From assembly GCA_947455595.1 (NCBI GenBank), contig CANGOP010000002.1, positions 124,001 through 188,000 of the forward strand: a stretch of DNA of 64,000 nt, written 5' to 3'. Below are positions 8,991 to 17,327 of the stretch, piece after piece. The DNA is from Gammaproteobacteria bacterium (GTDB taxonomy: Bacteria > Pseudomonadota > Gammaproteobacteria > Steroidobacterales > Steroidobacteraceae). The translations under genes were made by a program, and so were the position numbers. A model generated the notes under the pieces. That model had not been told where the DNA came from. It did no database searches and worked only from the letters and a program-made list of their open reading frames with translations. The first letter of the stretch is position 1, and the number at the start of each line of letters is the position of its first letter.

Positions 8991-9919
8991 ACACCTTTAA
9001 GTGGCTAATTAAACGAGAACTCTGGGAAACACGCTCGGCATGGTTTGGCCCAGCGATCACGGCCGCGGTACTGATGCTGATCGCGTTGGCCGGACTTTTT
9101 TACAGTGTCAACGGATCTCTCTCGGCCGAAATCGTCGCCCCGATAGGACAGTCTTCTGCTGAGGGCCTGAATGCAGCTGCCCTTGCTGGACTCGGCTTGA
9201 TCGCCGGCATCTTCTTTATCGTGCTGCAGATCACCCAGTACTCCTATCTCGTCGATTGCTTGTACAGCGAACGGAAGGACCGCAGCATTCTGTTCTGGAA
9301 GTCCTTGCCGATCAGCGATGCCGCGACTGTCCTCGCGAAATTCGGCTTCGCCTTGTTGGTCATGCCGGCCATCGCGGCTGTGGCGATGACCGCAACTCAG
9401 GTCGTGGTCTTCCTTGCTGCGACCACCAAACTGGGAACCGCATCTGGGGTGTTGGGCCTGCTCTGGTCGCCGGCCATTTGGCTGCAGGCATTCGCGTACG
9501 TGATCTATTTATATTTCAAGGTCGTGCTGTGGGCGTTGCCGCTGATGGCGTGGATCCTGCTGGTGTCTGCGTTCGCGCCGCGCTCGCCGATGGGCATCGC
9601 CGTTTTGATTCCCGCGGCTCTCGCGTTGATCGAGAACCTGTTGATCGGTAGTCACTTCATCGGCACGGCTGTGATGAGTCGGCTATCGCCGCCGTCGATG
9701 TGGAAGGCAGGTCCCGACAATAATATCGGCGTCACGACCGACGGTATGGAATTCCAGACTCAGGATGCCCTGCAGTGGTTGTCTCATCCCATGCATGCGT
9801 TGCGTGCAGATGCGAGCCTACTGGTGACGAGTCCCGGTTTCTGGCTGGGTCTGCTCGTGGCGGCAGGCTTTGTGATGTCGGCCATTGAAGTGCGTCGCCG
9901 TCGCGATCCGTCGGCCTGA
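8987..9919 (+). CDS. ABC-2 type transporter permease
   Basis: Inner-membrane partner of the preceding ATPase, 310 residues with about six hydrophobic segments. The N-terminus LIKRELWETRSAWFGPAI is typical of permeases in GntR/YtrA-controlled operons. A large extracytoplasmic loop lies after the first helix and another near residues 225-265. The genes overlap by 4 bases, so the subunits are probably made in equal amounts. A hairpin terminator follows 8 bases after the stop. Confidence 0.9.
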   Translation: MNTFKWLIKRELWETRSAWFGPAITAAVLMLIALAGLFYSVNGSLSAEIVAPIGQSSAEGLNAAALAGLGLIAGIFFIVLQITQYSYLVDCLYSERKDRSILFWKSLPISDAATVLAKFGFALLVMPAIAAVAMTATQVVVFLAATTKLGTASGVLGLLWSPAIWLQAFAYVIYLYFKVVLWALPLMAWILLVSAFAPRSPMGIAVLIPAALALIENLLIGSHFIGTAVMSRLSPPSMWKAGPDNNIGVTTDGMEFQTQDALQWLSHPMHALRADASLLVTSPGFWLGLLVAAGFVMSAIEVRRRRDPSA

Positions 9920-9927
9920 GGCGATAG

Positions 9928-9956
9928 ACGGTCCCGATCGACAGGATCGGGACCGT
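9928..9956 (+). terminator. hairpin terminator after the GntR-ABC operon
   Basis: A 12-base perfect stem, ACGGTCCCGATC with its complement, around a 5-base loop. It begins 8 bases after the permease stop. The tail TTCATT is only weakly U-rich, so termination may be partial. Confidence 0.7.
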
Positions 9957-10020
9957 TCATTGGACGATGAAATTGAAGCGGCGCGAGAATGCTCTCGCGC
10001 CCACAACGGAGTCCATCGCC

Positions 10021-10497
10021 ATGCACACGACTCGTATTGCCCTCTCGGAGAAAATTCGCAAGAAAGTCACGCCCATTCTTGCGGACCGACTGACGGATGC
10101 CATTGACCTGTCGCTACAGCTGAAACAAGCGCACTGGAATGTAAAGGGACCCCACTTCGTAGCGTTACACGAGTTGTTCGACTCGATACACGGCGTGATC
10201 TCTTCCAAGGTTGATGATCTAGCGGAGCGACTGACGGCCCTGGGTGGTACCGCTGACGGAACCGTAAAGGCCGTCGTCAACCGGTCTCGGCTCCCCGCTT
10301 ACTCGCCGAAAATTACCCGCGGAGAGGATCACCTAGAGGCGGTTGCCGCCGCGTTGGCGACTTTTGGCGGCCTGACGAGAACAGCGATCGATACCTGTGA
10401 CGAGGCCGGCGACAAGGTGACCGCAGATCTCTTGACCGAGATCACTGCCGAGGTGGACCAGCAGTTGTGGTTCGTCGAAGCCCACTTACAGCGCTAA
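10021..10497 (+). CDS. dps: DNA starvation/stationary phase protection protein
   Basis: A Dps-family mini-ferritin of 158 residues, forming dodecamers that bind and oxidise iron and protect DNA. The ferroxidase region is visible: QAHWNVKGPHF, then LHELFDSIHG and SSKVDDLAER. The C-terminal helix includes EITAEVDQQLWFVEAHLQ. The start ATG has GGAG about 7 bases upstream; an earlier ATG at 9967 would add a sequence unlike the family. The gene stands alone between two hairpins, so it likely has its own promoter in 9957-10009, although I cannot point to one. Confidence 0.95.
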   Translation: MHTTRIALSEKIRKKVTPILADRLTDAIDLSLQLKQAHWNVKGPHFVALHELFDSIHGVISSKVDDLAERLTALGGTADGTVKAVVNRSRLPAYSPKITRGEDHLEAVAAALATFGGLTRTAIDTCDEAGDKVTADLLTEITAEVDQQLWFVEAHLQR

Positions 10498-10514
10498 CCC
10501 ACCGATCGATGGCT

Positions 10515-10546
10515 GACTCGGGTCGCTAATCGGCGCGGCCCGAGTC
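10515..10546 (+). terminator. hairpin after dps
   Basis: GACTCGGG pairs with CCCGAGTC around a 16-base middle that can partly extend the stem. It starts 17 bases after the dps stop. No U-tract follows, so it may act as an mRNA-end stabiliser rather than a classic terminator. Confidence 0.5.
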
Positions 10547-10653
10547 GTGCAAATCTGCTCGTCGGAACCCCGGGGTGACCGCCTTCCCGGCGGACTGATA
10601 GCATGGCCGCTCGCCCCGACCGTTTCGGGGTCTTAAGGCAGCGGAGATACCCC

Positions 10654-10893
10654 ATGAGCGATGCTGTTGTGGCCGCGAAAGCGCCGATCGGTGTAGATGT
10701 CGAGGTTGGCAAGAACTACTGGTGGTGCACCTGCGGTCGGTCATCCAAACAACCATTCTGCGATGGTTCGCATAAGGGCACTGAATTCACGCCCCAGCAG
10801 TACACCGCTTCCGATACTAAGACGGTGCACTTTTGCGCGTGCAAAGCCACCAAAAATGCGCCTCTGTGCGACGGTTCGCACAAGGCGCTCTGA
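10654..10893 (+). CDS. twin CDGSH iron-sulfur protein
   Basis: A 79-residue protein made almost entirely of two CDGSH zinc-finger-like motifs. Each has the Cys3-His ligand set of a [2Fe-2S] cluster: Cys25, Cys27, Cys36, His40, and Cys61, Cys63, Cys72, His76. It therefore probably binds two clusters and acts in electron transfer or cluster handling in the cytoplasm. I chose ATG 10654 because it leaves a compact two-motif protein; the sequence before it is Arg/Pro-rich with no family match. The mla operon starts 18 bases downstream and may be co-transcribed. Confidence 0.92.
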   Translation: MSDAVVAAKAPIGVDVEVGKNYWWCTCGRSSKQPFCDGSHKGTEFTPQQYTASDTKTVHFCACKATKNAPLCDGSHKAL

Positions 10894-10911
10894 TCGATCG
10901 GCGGAGCCGTC

Positions 10912-12030
10912 ATGTCCATCTCTGTGGAGACGCTGGATGACGGCTCGCGACTGACGATTCAAGGTCGGTGGACAGCCATCGACGCAGCGGCCCGGTTACA
11001 GGCCGTTGACGAATGTCAGCTTGCGGCCACCCGGCTGGAGTTCGTGAATCACCTCGAGGCGCTGGATCTGACCGGCGCCTTCCTCTTGCGTCGCCTTGAA
11101 ATCCGCGCGGAGCTTCAGGGTGGCGCCGTTTGCTGGGTTCCGTCACGCCCTGAGTTGCTTGGATTTACCGATTCCTTGAACGCGGCAGGAGCGGACGCTG
11201 TTCCCGAACTGGCTCGTGAGCCCTCGATCGGCGTCACCTTGCCACTGGATCGACTCGGGCGATGGGCCGTACAAGGCGGCGAGGCCGTCCGAAACGTCGT
11301 GGATTTCTTGGGGCGCATCTACGCGGTGCTGGGTCGGGCGCTGCGCTATCCGTCGGGTCTGAGACCAAGATCCATCGTTCGACAGGTCCATGAAACCGGC
11401 CTACAGGCCTTCCCCATTGTCGCGCTGATCGCCTTCCTGATCAGTGTCATCGTGGCCTATATCGGCGCGCAGGAACTGAAGCAGTTTGGCGCTCAGCCCT
11501 TCGTTGTCGACTTGGTGACGACTTCGGTTCTGCGTGAACTCGGCGTGTTGCTCACGGCGATTATTGTGGCGGGCCGTTCGGGTAGCGCTTTTGCCGCAGA
11601 AATTGGTGCTATGAAATTGAACGAGGAGGTCGACGCGTTGCAGGCCATCGGCCTCAATCCGATCGAGATCCTCGTGCTGCCGCGTGTCTTGGGTCTGGTG
11701 ATTGCCATGCCCCTGTTGACCATCATTGCCGACGCGATGGGCCTTGCGGGTGGAGCAGTCTTGTCGTGGCTGATTGTCGATATTCCGTTTAACCAGTTCC
11801 TCATTCGTATGCAGGAGGCAATGGCGCCTACGACCTTCTGGGCTGGTCTCATCAAGGCGCCAGTCTTTGCTTTCCTCATCGCACTTGTCGGTACCTATCG
11901 AGGACTACAGGTGCGCAATACCTCTCGTGAGCTCGGGCGCCTGACCACCGTTGCCGTGGTCGAATCGATCTTTTTGGTGTTGCTCGCTGACGCGATTTTC
12001 GCGGTTATTTTCTGGGAGCTCGACTTCTGA
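10912..12030 (+). CDS. mlaE: MlaE-type lipid ABC permease with N-terminal STAS-like domain
   Basis: Inner-membrane permease of an Mce/Mla lipid transporter, 372 residues. About 110 residues before the first helix resemble a STAS/MlaB-like domain; the remaining 260 form the usual MlaE core (ALIAFLISVIVAYIGAQELK, then the conserved GRSGSAFAAEIGAMKLNEEV). In E. coli the STAS protein MlaB is separate, so this is a fusion of the two roles. First of four genes joined by 1-4 base overlaps. The start has GGAG about 8 bases upstream. Confidence 0.93.
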   Translation: MSISVETLDDGSRLTIQGRWTAIDAAARLQAVDECQLAATRLEFVNHLEALDLTGAFLLRRLEIRAELQGGAVCWVPSRPELLGFTDSLNAAGADAVPELAREPSIGVTLPLDRLGRWAVQGGEAVRNVVDFLGRIYAVLGRALRYPSGLRPRSIVRQVHETGLQAFPIVALIAFLISVIVAYIGAQELKQFGAQPFVVDLVTTSVLRELGVLLTAIIVAGRSGSAFAAEIGAMKLNEEVDALQAIGLNPIEILVLPRVLGLVIAMPLLTIIADAMGLAGGAVLSWLIVDIPFNQFLIRMQEAMAPTTFWAGLIKAPVFAFLIALVGTYRGLQVRNTSRELGRLTTVAVVESIFLVLLADAIFAVIFWELDF

Positions 12031-12794
12031 TGTCCAGCACAGCGCTCGCCGTTGAGGTTCGCGATCTGGTCAATCGATTTGGCCAACAGGTCGTACATGA
12101 CGAATTGAATATGAGCGTCCGACATGGTGAAATTTTCGGCATCGTCGGTGGTTCGGGTAGCGGCAAGTCGGTATTACTGCGCACGATCCTCGGATTGCAT
12201 GCCCCGCGTGCGGGTGAAGTGCTGATCAATGGCGATGTCATCACAGGGCTCAACAGCGCTGAGCTATTGCACGTGAAGCGGCGTTACGGGGTTACCTTTC
12301 AACATGGCGCGTTATTCTCATCGCTGACTGTGCTCGAAAATATTGAGTTGCCGATGCTTGAGGCCTTGGGATTACCCGAGTCAGTGATTCGTGGGCTGTC
12401 CTTACAAAAGCTGCGACTCGTCGGGTTGCCAGACGATGCAGGAATGAAATTTCCGGCACAACTGTCCGGCGGCATGGTGAAGCGCGCCGCCCTGGCACGT
12501 GCACTGGCATTGGATCCCACGTTGCTCTTCTTGGATGAACCAACCGCAGGCCTGGATCCCATCTCGGCCGGCCATTTCGACGAGTTATTGGTCTACTTGA
12601 AGCGTACGCTTGATTTGACTGTCGTGATGGTGACGCACGATCTCGACACGATCTACCGGACGTGTGATCGCATCGGGGTGATCGTCGATGGACGTATGAT
12701 CAGCGATACATTGGATGGAATTTCACAGCACGCTCATCCGTGGATTCGCGAGTATTTTCATGGCGCCCGTAGTCGGGCCGCCCAGGGGGCATGA
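12030..12794 (+). CDS. mlaF: MlaF-type ABC transporter ATPase
   Basis: Cytoplasmic ATPase driving phospholipid movement between inner and outer membrane, 254 residues. Walker A GGSGSGKSVL, signature LSGGM, Walker B LLFLDEPTAGLD and a following VTHDLDT H-loop are all intact. The start codon shares one base with the mlaE stop. The direction of lipid transport in this system is not decided by sequence. Confidence 0.93.
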   Translation: MSSTALAVEVRDLVNRFGQQVVHDELNMSVRHGEIFGIVGGSGSGKSVLLRTILGLHAPRAGEVLINGDVITGLNSAELLHVKRRYGVTFQHGALFSSLTVLENIELPMLEALGLPESVIRGLSLQKLRLVGLPDDAGMKFPAQLSGGMVKRAALARALALDPTLLFLDEPTAGLDPISAGHFDELLVYLKRTLDLTVVMVTHDLDTIYRTCDRIGVIVDGRMISDTLDGISQHAHPWIREYFHGARSRAAQGA

Positions 12795-13729
12795 TGGATC
12801 GCGAAACGAACTACGTGGCCGTGGGAACGTTCGTTCTGGTTGTGCTTGCTATGGCCACCGTCTTTGTACTCTGGTACACGAACTCCAGTGATCGGCGTGA
12901 ATATCAGCGCTACGAAATCTACTTCGCAGGCAGTGTCAGTGGCTTGCAGGAGGGGAGTACGGTCCGATATCTCGGCGTCAATGTTGGTCGCGTTGCCCGC
13001 ATTCGACTGGACGCCCGCACCGCCAACCGCGTCCTCGTTCTGGTCGACGTCGACAAGGCCACTCCTGTACGGCCTGAGACGGTTGCCCGTTTGTCGATGC
13101 AAGGCATCACCGGACTGTTGTTTATAGACCTCTCGCAGGTGGCAGAGGTGGCCCATACGAATGCGGATGTGCCCAGTCAGGAATATCCAGTCATTCACTC
13201 GGCAACGTCTGATTTTGATCGACTGATCGCGGGCATGCCCTCTCTCGTGGCCGACGCAACGCGGGTAACGCAGCAGTTGAACAAATTATTGGCAGACGAC
13301 AACCTCGCTGCATTGGCTGCCGTCATGCGTAATGCCCAGGCGATGTCGGAGCCTCTGCCGCAGGCGGCACGGGAGGCCTCGCAACTCATCCATGAGACGC
13401 GCGCGCTAGTGGCCGATTTGCGTGAGACGGCGCGGGGTGCTGGGCACCTGGTGAATACTGCTGGTCCCGAGCTAGAGTCGACGCTGGCCAACCTCAAGGT
13501 GACCTCCGAGGGGCTCGCGGCGGTGAGCAAGCGGGTTGATGCGCTGATTGCTCGCCATGAGGTGGATCTGGACGACTTTGCTGGTCAGGGTTTGGGTGAG
13601 GTGACGGCCCTGGCGGCCGAGAGCCGCGCGGCGGCGGCGGAAGTTCGCGAATTGGCAAAGTCACTGCGCGAAGACCCTTCACGGCTGATTTACCAACACC
13701 CGGCGCACGGGGTGGAGATTCCGCGATGA
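12791..13729 (+). CDS. mlaD: MlaD/MCE-domain lipid-binding protein
   Basis: Periplasmic substrate-binding subunit of 312 residues. One N-terminal membrane anchor (about residues 10-28) is followed by an MCE domain (about 42-118: IYFAGSVSGLQEGSTVRYLG, VGRVARIRLD). The remaining 190 residues are Ala-rich and helical, probably a coiled coil. It is longer than E. coli MlaD (183 residues) and closer to the single-MCE proteins paired with a PqiC-like lipoprotein. The overlap with mlaF is ATGATGGA, so either of two adjacent ATGs could start it. Confidence 0.9.
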   Translation: MMDRETNYVAVGTFVLVVLAMATVFVLWYTNSSDRREYQRYEIYFAGSVSGLQEGSTVRYLGVNVGRVARIRLDARTANRVLVLVDVDKATPVRPETVARLSMQGITGLLFIDLSQVAEVAHTNADVPSQEYPVIHSATSDFDRLIAGMPSLVADATRVTQQLNKLLADDNLAALAAVMRNAQAMSEPLPQAAREASQLIHETRALVADLRETARGAGHLVNTAGPELESTLANLKVTSEGLAAVSKRVDALIARHEVDLDDFAGQGLGEVTALAAESRAAAAEVRELAKSLREDPSRLIYQHPAHGVEIPR

Positions 13730-14346
13730 ACGCGAGATGGACGTTGCCGGCTGCCAGCGCGCTGCTGTTGTCGGCCTGCTCGGGGATGCTGCAGAACCGG
13801 GTGCCTGAGCCTGATGTCTACCGGCTAATGCCGACATCATTGCACGTCAGCTCAGTGACACATGACGCGGTGTTAGTCGTGGCGCGGCCGGGCGCGCGGC
13901 CAGGCCTAGATTCTGACCATCTGGCAGTCACACTGGCCGATCGTCGTAGCGACGTTTATGCCGGCGCTCGTTGGGAAGCATCCGTACCACGGATGGTCGA
14001 GGGGTTGCTCGTGGATGCGTTGCGATCGACGGCCACCGCCCGGGCTGTGGTCTCCGAGCACAGTGCTTTTCGCGGTCGGTATCTACTGCAGACCGAAGTC
14101 ACCGAATTCGAGGCAGACTACAGTGTGGGTTCCGCGGCTCCGACGGTCCGCATTTCCGTGCGTGGCGAGCTCGGTATCCCCAGCGAGCACCGCCTGCTGA
14201 CCACGGTGACGGGCAGCGGTGCGGTGGTGGCGACCGCGGATCGCCGTCATGACGTGGTCGCGGCGTACCAAGCGGCTTGGGACTTGGCGGCTGCCGAGTT
14301 GGTTCGGGCTGTCGACGGCGCGCTTGAGCGCGCCGAACACCCCTAG
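13726..14346 (+). CDS. ABC transporter auxiliary lipoprotein, PqiC-like
   Basis: A 206-residue predicted lipoprotein: lipobox LLSAC with the modified cysteine at residue 18. The rest resembles the PqiC/DUF330-type auxiliary component: Tyr-Arg-Leu after a short linker, then ARWEASVPRMVEGLLVDAL and an exported beta-rich domain. It overlaps mlaD by 4 bases, which ties it to the transporter as an outer-membrane end piece, replacing the MlaA/MlaC pair that is absent here. Confidence 0.85.
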   Translation: MNARWTLPAASALLLSACSGMLQNRVPEPDVYRLMPTSLHVSSVTHDAVLVVARPGARPGLDSDHLAVTLADRRSDVYAGARWEASVPRMVEGLLVDALRSTATARAVVSEHSAFRGRYLLQTEVTEFEADYSVGSAAPTVRISVRGELGIPSEHRLLTTVTGSGAVVATADRRHDVVAAYQAAWDLAAAELVRAVDGALERAEHP

Positions 14347-14347
14347 T

Positions 14348-15247
14348 TCAATGGTCGGCGGAGAGTAGCGCGTCGATTTCGTTGTGGAAGGTGGCGTAGT
14401 CGGAGACGAACGTCACCCGACCATCCGGCACTGCCGACACCAGATCGGTGGTTGCTCGTCCGCCAATCCAGATCTGAATATCTTTGGGCGTGCGCATCAC
14501 GAGGTCTGACAGCGCAGGACCTGCCGGGCTGCGCGGGTCCTGAAGCACGAATGACAACACGATGGCCGACGCGCCGACACGGGTCGCGTAGGTGGCAATG
14601 TCTGCGGCTGGAATGTCAGGCCCGAGGTAGTGGCAACGCACACCCTTGGACGCGGCAATCAGCGCGGTCATGAGGAGCCCGAGTTCGTGACGTTCGTCTG
14701 GCAGGGTGGCAAAGACGATCGGTTCGCTGGTGGAGATCTTGCTGTACGTGTCTAGCACAGCGGTGACTTGACGGCGAACCGCACCGGTCACGATTCGTTC
14801 TTGGGCCACGTTGAACTGCCCGGCGTGCCATCGTTCGCCGACCTCAATCAAGGCCGGTGCGAGGACGGCGGTCACCACCTCGTCGATGGGCAGCAGCGCG
14901 AGCGCCATCGACAGCGCCTGCTCACAATCCTCTGGGCGATAATCCTCAGCTGCGTCAATAATTTGTGTCGCAAACGACTTGGCTGCCAACTGGACGGGGC
15001 CGTCGTTCGCGGGCGTCGCCAGAACGGAGGCTAATTCCTCGTCCGTGAACCGTGCCAGCTTGGAGATCGCATGGCCGCGCTCTGTTGCTTCGCGCAGTTT
15101 GCGAAGACGGATGACGTCAGGTGGAGAGTATGAGCGGCGCCCGTTCGGATCCCGCTGTGGTTCTACGACGCGGTAGCGGCGCTCCCACGCGCGCAATGTT
15201 TCGATGCTGACCCCAGTGGCCTGTGAGACGGCTTTAATCGTGAACAT
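14348..15247 (-). CDS. MerR-family regulator with B12-binding domain, CarH/LitR-like
   Basis: A 299-residue transcription factor. The MerR helix-turn-helix is at the N-terminus (TIKAVSQATGVSIETLRAWE), followed by a helical cobalamin-capping domain and a Rossmann-type B12 domain. CarH-type features: the Wx9E motif (W-HAGQFNVAQ-E), a His directly after that Trp, and ExHxxG (ERHELG), whose His is the lower cobalt ligand. The usual His after the Glu of Wx9EH is Arg here. In light-sensing relatives, adenosyl-B12 holds a DNA-bound tetramer until photolysis. The start at 15247 has AGGGGA upstream. No carotenoid or photolyase gene is nearby, so targets beyond itself are unknown. Confidence 0.88.
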   Translation of the reverse strand: MFTIKAVSQATGVSIETLRAWERRYRVVEPQRDPNGRRSYSPPDVIRLRKLREATERGHAISKLARFTDEELASVLATPANDGPVQLAAKSFATQIIDAAEDYRPEDCEQALSMALALLPIDEVVTAVLAPALIEVGERWHAGQFNVAQERIVTGAVRRQVTAVLDTYSKISTSEPIVFATLPDERHELGLLMTALIAASKGVRCHYLGPDIPAADIATYATRVGASAIVLSFVLQDPRSPAGPALSDLVMRTPKDIQIWIGGRATTDLVSAVPDGRVTFVSDYATFHNEIDALLSADH

Positions 15248-15270
15248 GCTGGTCCCCTGCCGGTGACACG

Positions 15271-15303
15271 TAGACAAGATATGTACATATACTATACACA
15301 CAT
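15271..15303. promoter_or_regulatory. three 11-bp direct repeats, probable B12-MerR operator
   Basis: Directly upstream of the MerR gene, the six-base words TAGACA (15271), TGTACA (15282) and TATACA (15293) recur at exactly 11-base spacing and fit the TnTACA core of CarH-type operators; the first has one mismatch. The stretch is AT-rich within GC-rich DNA. On the gene's strand it contains TATAGT, a plausible -10 box (15291-15296), so binding would silence the gene. A further TGTACTGTACA palindrome lies at 15334-15344. The link to the regulator is inference from position and pattern. Confidence 0.6.
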
Positions 15304-15370
15304 CTCAAAAAAGCCATGCAAATCCTTGCGGGTTGTACTGTACAGCCTTCGTTGATGCCCAGCGTGGGGG

Positions 15371-17275
15371 TCAGCTTGCCGCTTCTAGGGCCTCCGACGC
15401 CGACAGCCAGGCCGCTTCGGCTGCGTCCAGTTGCGCCCGCAGGCTCGCCTGTTCGCCCAGCAATGCCGCCAGCTGGGCGCGCGATTCCGGTACGTAAAGG
15501 GTGGAATCTGCCAACTGCGATTCGAGTTCAGCCAGTCGCAGGGTCAGCTTGTTCATGTCCCGCTCCGCTTTAGCAATCGCCGACCGCAGGGGCGATAGCG
15601 CCGCACGACGGGCCGCTTCGGTCCGCTTGCGTTCCTTTTCAGCCGCAGCGCCACGCAATCCGTCATCCGTCTTGCCGGACCCCCGGGCAGCGGTTGCGGC
15701 ACTGCGTAGCCACGCTGCGTAGTCATCGAGGTCACCGTCAAAGGGCTCCGCTTGACCGTCATGGACCAGCCACAGTTCATCGGCAACGAGCTTGAGCAAG
15801 TAGCGATCGTGCGATACCAGCACAATCGCCCCAGAGTAATCTTGCAGCGCCATCCCGAGTGCGTGGCGCATCTCCAAATCAAGATGATTGGTCGGCTCGT
15901 CGAGGAGCAGTACGTTCGGCTTTTGGGAGACGACGAGCGCGAGTACGAGGCGCGCTTTCTCACCGCCCGAGAAGGGACCGACCGGCTCGAACACGCGATC
16001 ACCTGCAAACCCGAATCCGCCGAGGAAGGTTCGTTGCTCTTCTTCGGTGCCGGTCGCTAACGCATCGCCACCCAGTCGCTTCAGGTGTTGCAACGGTGTC
16101 GCGGCCTCATCTAACAACTCAATTTGATGTTGTGCGAAATAGCCCACCAGCAAATCCTGCGCACCTGTCCGGCGTCCACGGATAATGGGCTGCGTGCCCG
16201 TCAGAGCCTTCGTCAATGTCGACTTGCCGGCGCCATTACGTCCGAGCAGACCGATGCGGTCACCCGGTGAAATGCTCATCGACACGCCGTCGATCACGAT
16301 GCGCTCGCCGTATCCCAACTGCGCCGATTCCAGGACGAGCAGGGGACGAGGCAACCGCGCTGGTTCCAGGAAGCTGAACTGGAAAGGCGAATCCACGTGG
16401 GCCGGCGCAATGCGTTCCATACGCTCGAGCATCTTAAGGCGGCTCTGGGCCTGTCGCGCCTTGGTTGCTTTGGCCTTGAAGCGCGCCACGAAATCTAAGA
16501 TATGCTTCACTTCGCGCTGTTGGCGCTCGAAAGCCACCTGCTGCTGTGCCAGCCTGTCCGCACGTTGCGCTTCGAAATCCGAGTAGTTCCCGGTATACGT
16601 TTCGACGGAACTGCCTTCAATGCTGACAATACGCGTGACCACGCGATCCAGAAACTCACGGTCGTGAGCAATCACGATCAGAAGTCCCGGATAGCTGCGC
16701 AGCCACTCCTCCAGCCAGATCACCGCGTCCAGATCGAGATGATTGGTTGGCTCGTCCAAGAGCAAGACATCTGACCGCCCCATCAACGCTTGGGCCAACG
16801 CGAGACGGCGTCTCCAACCGCCTGAAAATTCAGCGACCGCTCGTTCAATTGCCGCAGCGTCGAAGCCCAGACCGGCCAACAGCCGCGACGCGCGCGCACG
16901 CGCAGAATAGCCGCCCATCGCCTCAAGTCTGGCGTGCAACGTGCCGACTTTGACGCCGTCATGGGCGGCTTCCGCGGCCTTGAGTTCTGCTTCGACTGCG
17001 CGAAGTTCACGGTCACCGTCTAGGACGAAATCGACTGCCGAGCAACTTTGGGCGTCAATTTCTTGTGCGACGGACGCCAAGATATGACCGGACTGCACGG
17101 ATACATCGCCGGTATCGACGCTCAACTCACCGGTGATGAGTGCGAACAGACTGGACTTCCCCGTTCCGTTCGGACCGACCACCGCCACCCGATCGCCGTC
17201 ATACAGGCTAAAACTCGCTCCGGTAAACAGTGCGCGAGGTCCGCGACGCAGCGTGACATTGCGAAAAGTAATCAT
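15371..17275 (-). CDS. ABC-F family ATPase, YheS-like
   Basis: A soluble 634-residue protein with two ABC ATPase domains and no membrane segments. Walker A sites are GPNGTGKSS and GRNGAGKST; signatures are FSGGWRRRL and FSGGEKARL; each Walker B reads LLLDEPTNHLDL. The charged linker between domains and a C-terminal coiled coil (about residues 550-634) match ribosome-associated ABC-F proteins, most likely the YheS branch. The frame is open to 17530, but the ATG at 17275 gives the family N-terminus (MITFRNVTLRRG). Confidence 0.92.
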   Translation of the reverse strand: MITFRNVTLRRGPRALFTGASFSLYDGDRVAVVGPNGTGKSSLFALITGELSVDTGDVSVQSGHILASVAQEIDAQSCSAVDFVLDGDRELRAVEAELKAAEAAHDGVKVGTLHARLEAMGGYSARARASRLLAGLGFDAAAIERAVAEFSGGWRRRLALAQALMGRSDVLLLDEPTNHLDLDAVIWLEEWLRSYPGLLIVIAHDREFLDRVVTRIVSIEGSSVETYTGNYSDFEAQRADRLAQQQVAFERQQREVKHILDFVARFKAKATKARQAQSRLKMLERMERIAPAHVDSPFQFSFLEPARLPRPLLVLESAQLGYGERIVIDGVSMSISPGDRIGLLGRNGAGKSTLTKALTGTQPIIRGRRTGAQDLLVGYFAQHQIELLDEAATPLQHLKRLGGDALATGTEEEQRTFLGGFGFAGDRVFEPVGPFSGGEKARLVLALVVSQKPNVLLLDEPTNHLDLEMRHALGMALQDYSGAIVLVSHDRYLLKLVADELWLVHDGQAEPFDGDLDDYAAWLRSAATAARGSGKTDDGLRGAAAEKERKRTEAARRAALSPLRSAIAKAERDMNKLTLRLAELESQLADSTLYVPESRAQLAALLGEQASLRAQLDAAEAAWLSASEALEAAS

Positions 17276-17327
17276 GGCTGAACCGAAGCTAACAGGACGC
17301 GCATGGTAGCGCGGCACTCGCGCTGCG

